This document shows positions 62,529 to 64,000 of a DNA stretch of 64,000 nt, piece by piece. The stretch is from Chrysomallon squamiferum (lineage: Eukaryota; Mollusca; Gastropoda; Neomphalida; Peltospiridae). Positions within the stretch are counted from its first letter, which is position 1; every line of letters starts with the position of its first letter. The notes beneath the pieces were generated by a model, which was not told where the DNA came from, did no database searches, and worked only from the letters and a program-made list of their open reading frames with translations. The stretch covers positions 371,873 through 435,872 of the forward strand of contig CM022665.1 in NCBI GenBank assembly GCA_012295275.1, written 5' to 3'. The position numbers and the translations under genes are program-made.

Positions 62529-62600
<72 letters not shown>
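52950..62600 (-). repeat. 4.49-kb near-identical tandem duplication (two full units and a partial third)
   Basis: The word tgctagataataagtctagt lies at 53041, 57528 and 62021, spacings of 4,487 and 4,493. Sequence between is almost identical, with differences mainly in homopolymer length (for example one extra T or A) and a few insertions. Each unit holds several minus-strand modules: ISRE at 54024, 55266, 55812, 56125, and again at 58513, 59755, 60302, 60615; E-boxes near 54488, 56948, 58979, 61435. The third unit is cut near 62600, where the outer inverted repeat sequence takes over. No gene is seen. Confidence 0.92.
56125..56136 (-). promoter_or_regulatory. Representative ISRE-type element in the array
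   Basis: On the minus strand it reads GAAACCGAAACT, a full match to GAAANNGAAACT. It is followed by tatatttatgacgaaaatat and by gttcgagaac. At least 15 clear GAAA(C/A/T)YGAAAC-like copies lie between 16 and 61 kb at equivalent positions. Confidence 0.5.

Positions 62601-62602
<2 letters not shown>
62522..62602. repeat. (AAT)n microsatellite
   Basis: A long run of AAT units, expanded compared with the equivalent positions near 53540 and 58035. Confidence 0.95.
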
Positions 62603-62604
<2 letters not shown>

Positions 62605-62805
62605 GTTAATAATAATGCTAATAATAATAAATAAGAGAATTAAAGGAAAGTAAGAAGGTAACTAAAAAAACATTTTTAAGGTAGAAAGCAAGGAAAAAGA
62701 AAATATAATAAGAAAAACAAACAAGTAAACATTTTGAAATAAACAAACAAACAAATACATAAAGTTATTTAGCTTGGTCGTGTAATTTATTATCTTGTCT
62801 CTCTC

Positions 62806-62842
62806 CCCCCCCCACACACACACACACATACACACACACACA

Positions 62843-62874
<32 letters not shown>

Positions 62875-62875
62875 G
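62806..62875. repeat. (CA)n microsatellite
   Basis: A C run followed by interrupted CA dinucleotides. The apparent Val/Cys-rich frame on the minus strand is not a gene. Further tracts are (AAT)n at 63014-63044 and CT/CA at 63317-63365. Confidence 0.95.
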
Positions 62876-63012
62876 ATACATACACACACAAGTACATAAT
62901 TGTATGTAATTTGAACTTGTTTTAAAAATATCGGTTAATTATTTTTAATTGTGACATCTTCAACGAAAGAAAATTTAAAAAGAAAGACGAACAACATAAA
63001 ATAAAGTATTAA

Positions 63013-63047
<35 letters not shown>

Positions 63048-63319
63048 CAACAACAACAATAGTAATAAGAACAATAAATCAGAGAAGTAAAGAAAAATAA
63101 AAGTGATTAATGCGACACATTTTTAGTGCAGAAAGGGAGTAAAAAGAAAATAAGAAAAACAACAAACAACTTAGCTTTTTGATAAAAGGGCCCGGTTTCC
63201 CATCCTCATAATCATTTGTAATTTATAAAATAAAACCATTTTAACTGTAATTGTAAGACACTTAAAATAACAAACAAACAAATACATAAAGTTAGTTAGC
63301 GTGATCATGTAATTTATTA

Positions 63320-63365
<46 letters not shown>

Positions 63366-64000
63366 TGTTCAGTAATGTATGTAAGGTATATCAAGTATCG
63401 CAGGGCGTAGCCTGAAGGGCGGGGCCCAGGAATCACTTTCTATTAAACTCCATTGATATCTCTCAGCTGATTTTATGGTAAAGTTATCTGATACGTCCTT
63501 GATAACAATAATAAAAACAACAACAATAATAACAATAGCAACAACAATAACAATAATAACATCAACAACAACAACAATAACAATGACGATAATAATAATA
63601 ACAGTAGCAACAACAATTACAATAATAATGTTAATTTTTGTTAACAATAATAATAATAATTATGAAAATGATGATGGAAATAATAACATAGAAATATATC
63701 ATTCGTAACATTAGAACACGACATTTTAATTTTTTCAAACTATTTTATTTCTTGTTACAGTTTTCTACAATGAACAACACTAAAATAATACTTTTTGCAA
63801 TGTATCATTCTTATCATAAAACCATTCAAAAATTAAATCTACCAGTGAACAAACACTTGACTGAACACCAGTAGTTATTTTTATTATTGCTTTGAATACA
63901 CTGCTGTATATATTTATAACCTATTATGTTAAAGAAGACTTCTTCTGATTTGATCGATATACATTTCGATGTGTCATGTATGTTATGTACTGTGGGATCT

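Larger units (their letters stand above)
60560..64000. repeat. Right arm of outer inverted repeat (partner 12927-16260)
   Basis: Reverse complement of the region upstream of gene B, including the E-box module, the AT-rich low-complexity stretch and microsatellites. It runs off the window end. The E-box copy here has a small local duplication (gatcacgtgactcacgtgac near 61433). Confidence 0.8.

Overview
The window is AT-rich eukaryotic (metazoan) DNA. It has introns with GT..AG borders, long microsatellites, transposon remnants and one 200-base assembly gap (43801-44000). Multi-copy BIR/RING inhibitor-of-apoptosis (IAP) genes, a collagen IV NC1 fragment and Slit-like leucine-rich-repeat exons suit a lophotrochozoan, perhaps a mollusc. 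That placement is inference; nothing in the window fixes the species.

Layout. (1) 1-5.6 kb: IAP gene A, with small 5' exons, a giant exon of about 86 in-frame copies of a 24-bp repeat (8 residues), one BIR split over two exons, and a C-terminal RING. (2) 5.6-7.2 kb: 3' flank with an internally deleted non-LTR retrotransposon. (3) 7.2-15.2 kb: non-coding, microsatellite-rich DNA with a telomere-like 60-bp minisatellite and a cluster of CRE-like sites. (4) 15.2-27.0 kb: IAP gene B, with promoter-like modules, tandemly amplified small phase-1 exons, a mixed 7/8-residue repeat exon, two BIRs and a RING. (5) 27.0-28.6 kb: a duplicate of the gene A 3' flank including the same retrotransposon remnant, so A and B are segmental duplicates about 21.4 kb apart. 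(6) 28.7-37.0 kb: broken host-gene fragments (Slit-like LRR exons on the minus strand, collagen IV exons on the plus strand) followed by a MULE transposase pseudogene. (7) 37-64 kb: a large amplified array of promoter-like modules. It runs on the plus strand to the gap and mostly on the minus strand after it. It includes an inverted repeat with arms of about 5.6 kb around the gap, a 4.49-kb near-identical tandem duplication, and an outer inverted copy (60.6-64.0 kb) of the region upstream of gene B (12.9-16.3 kb).

The most striking system is the combination of three things. First, IAP genes whose N-terminus is a rapidly expanding charged repeat plus interchangeable symmetric exons. Second, promoter-like modules carrying ISRE-type GAAANNGAAAC motifs, TCACGTGA E-boxes and a conserved exon-like block ending in GTAAG. 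Third, amplification of those modules together with pieces of a MULE C-terminus and IAP exon fragments. One module lies directly upstream of gene B. My inference is an immune or cell-death gene family whose cis-regulatory units are being multiplied by transposon-associated duplication. No transcription has been shown, and much of the array may be inert.
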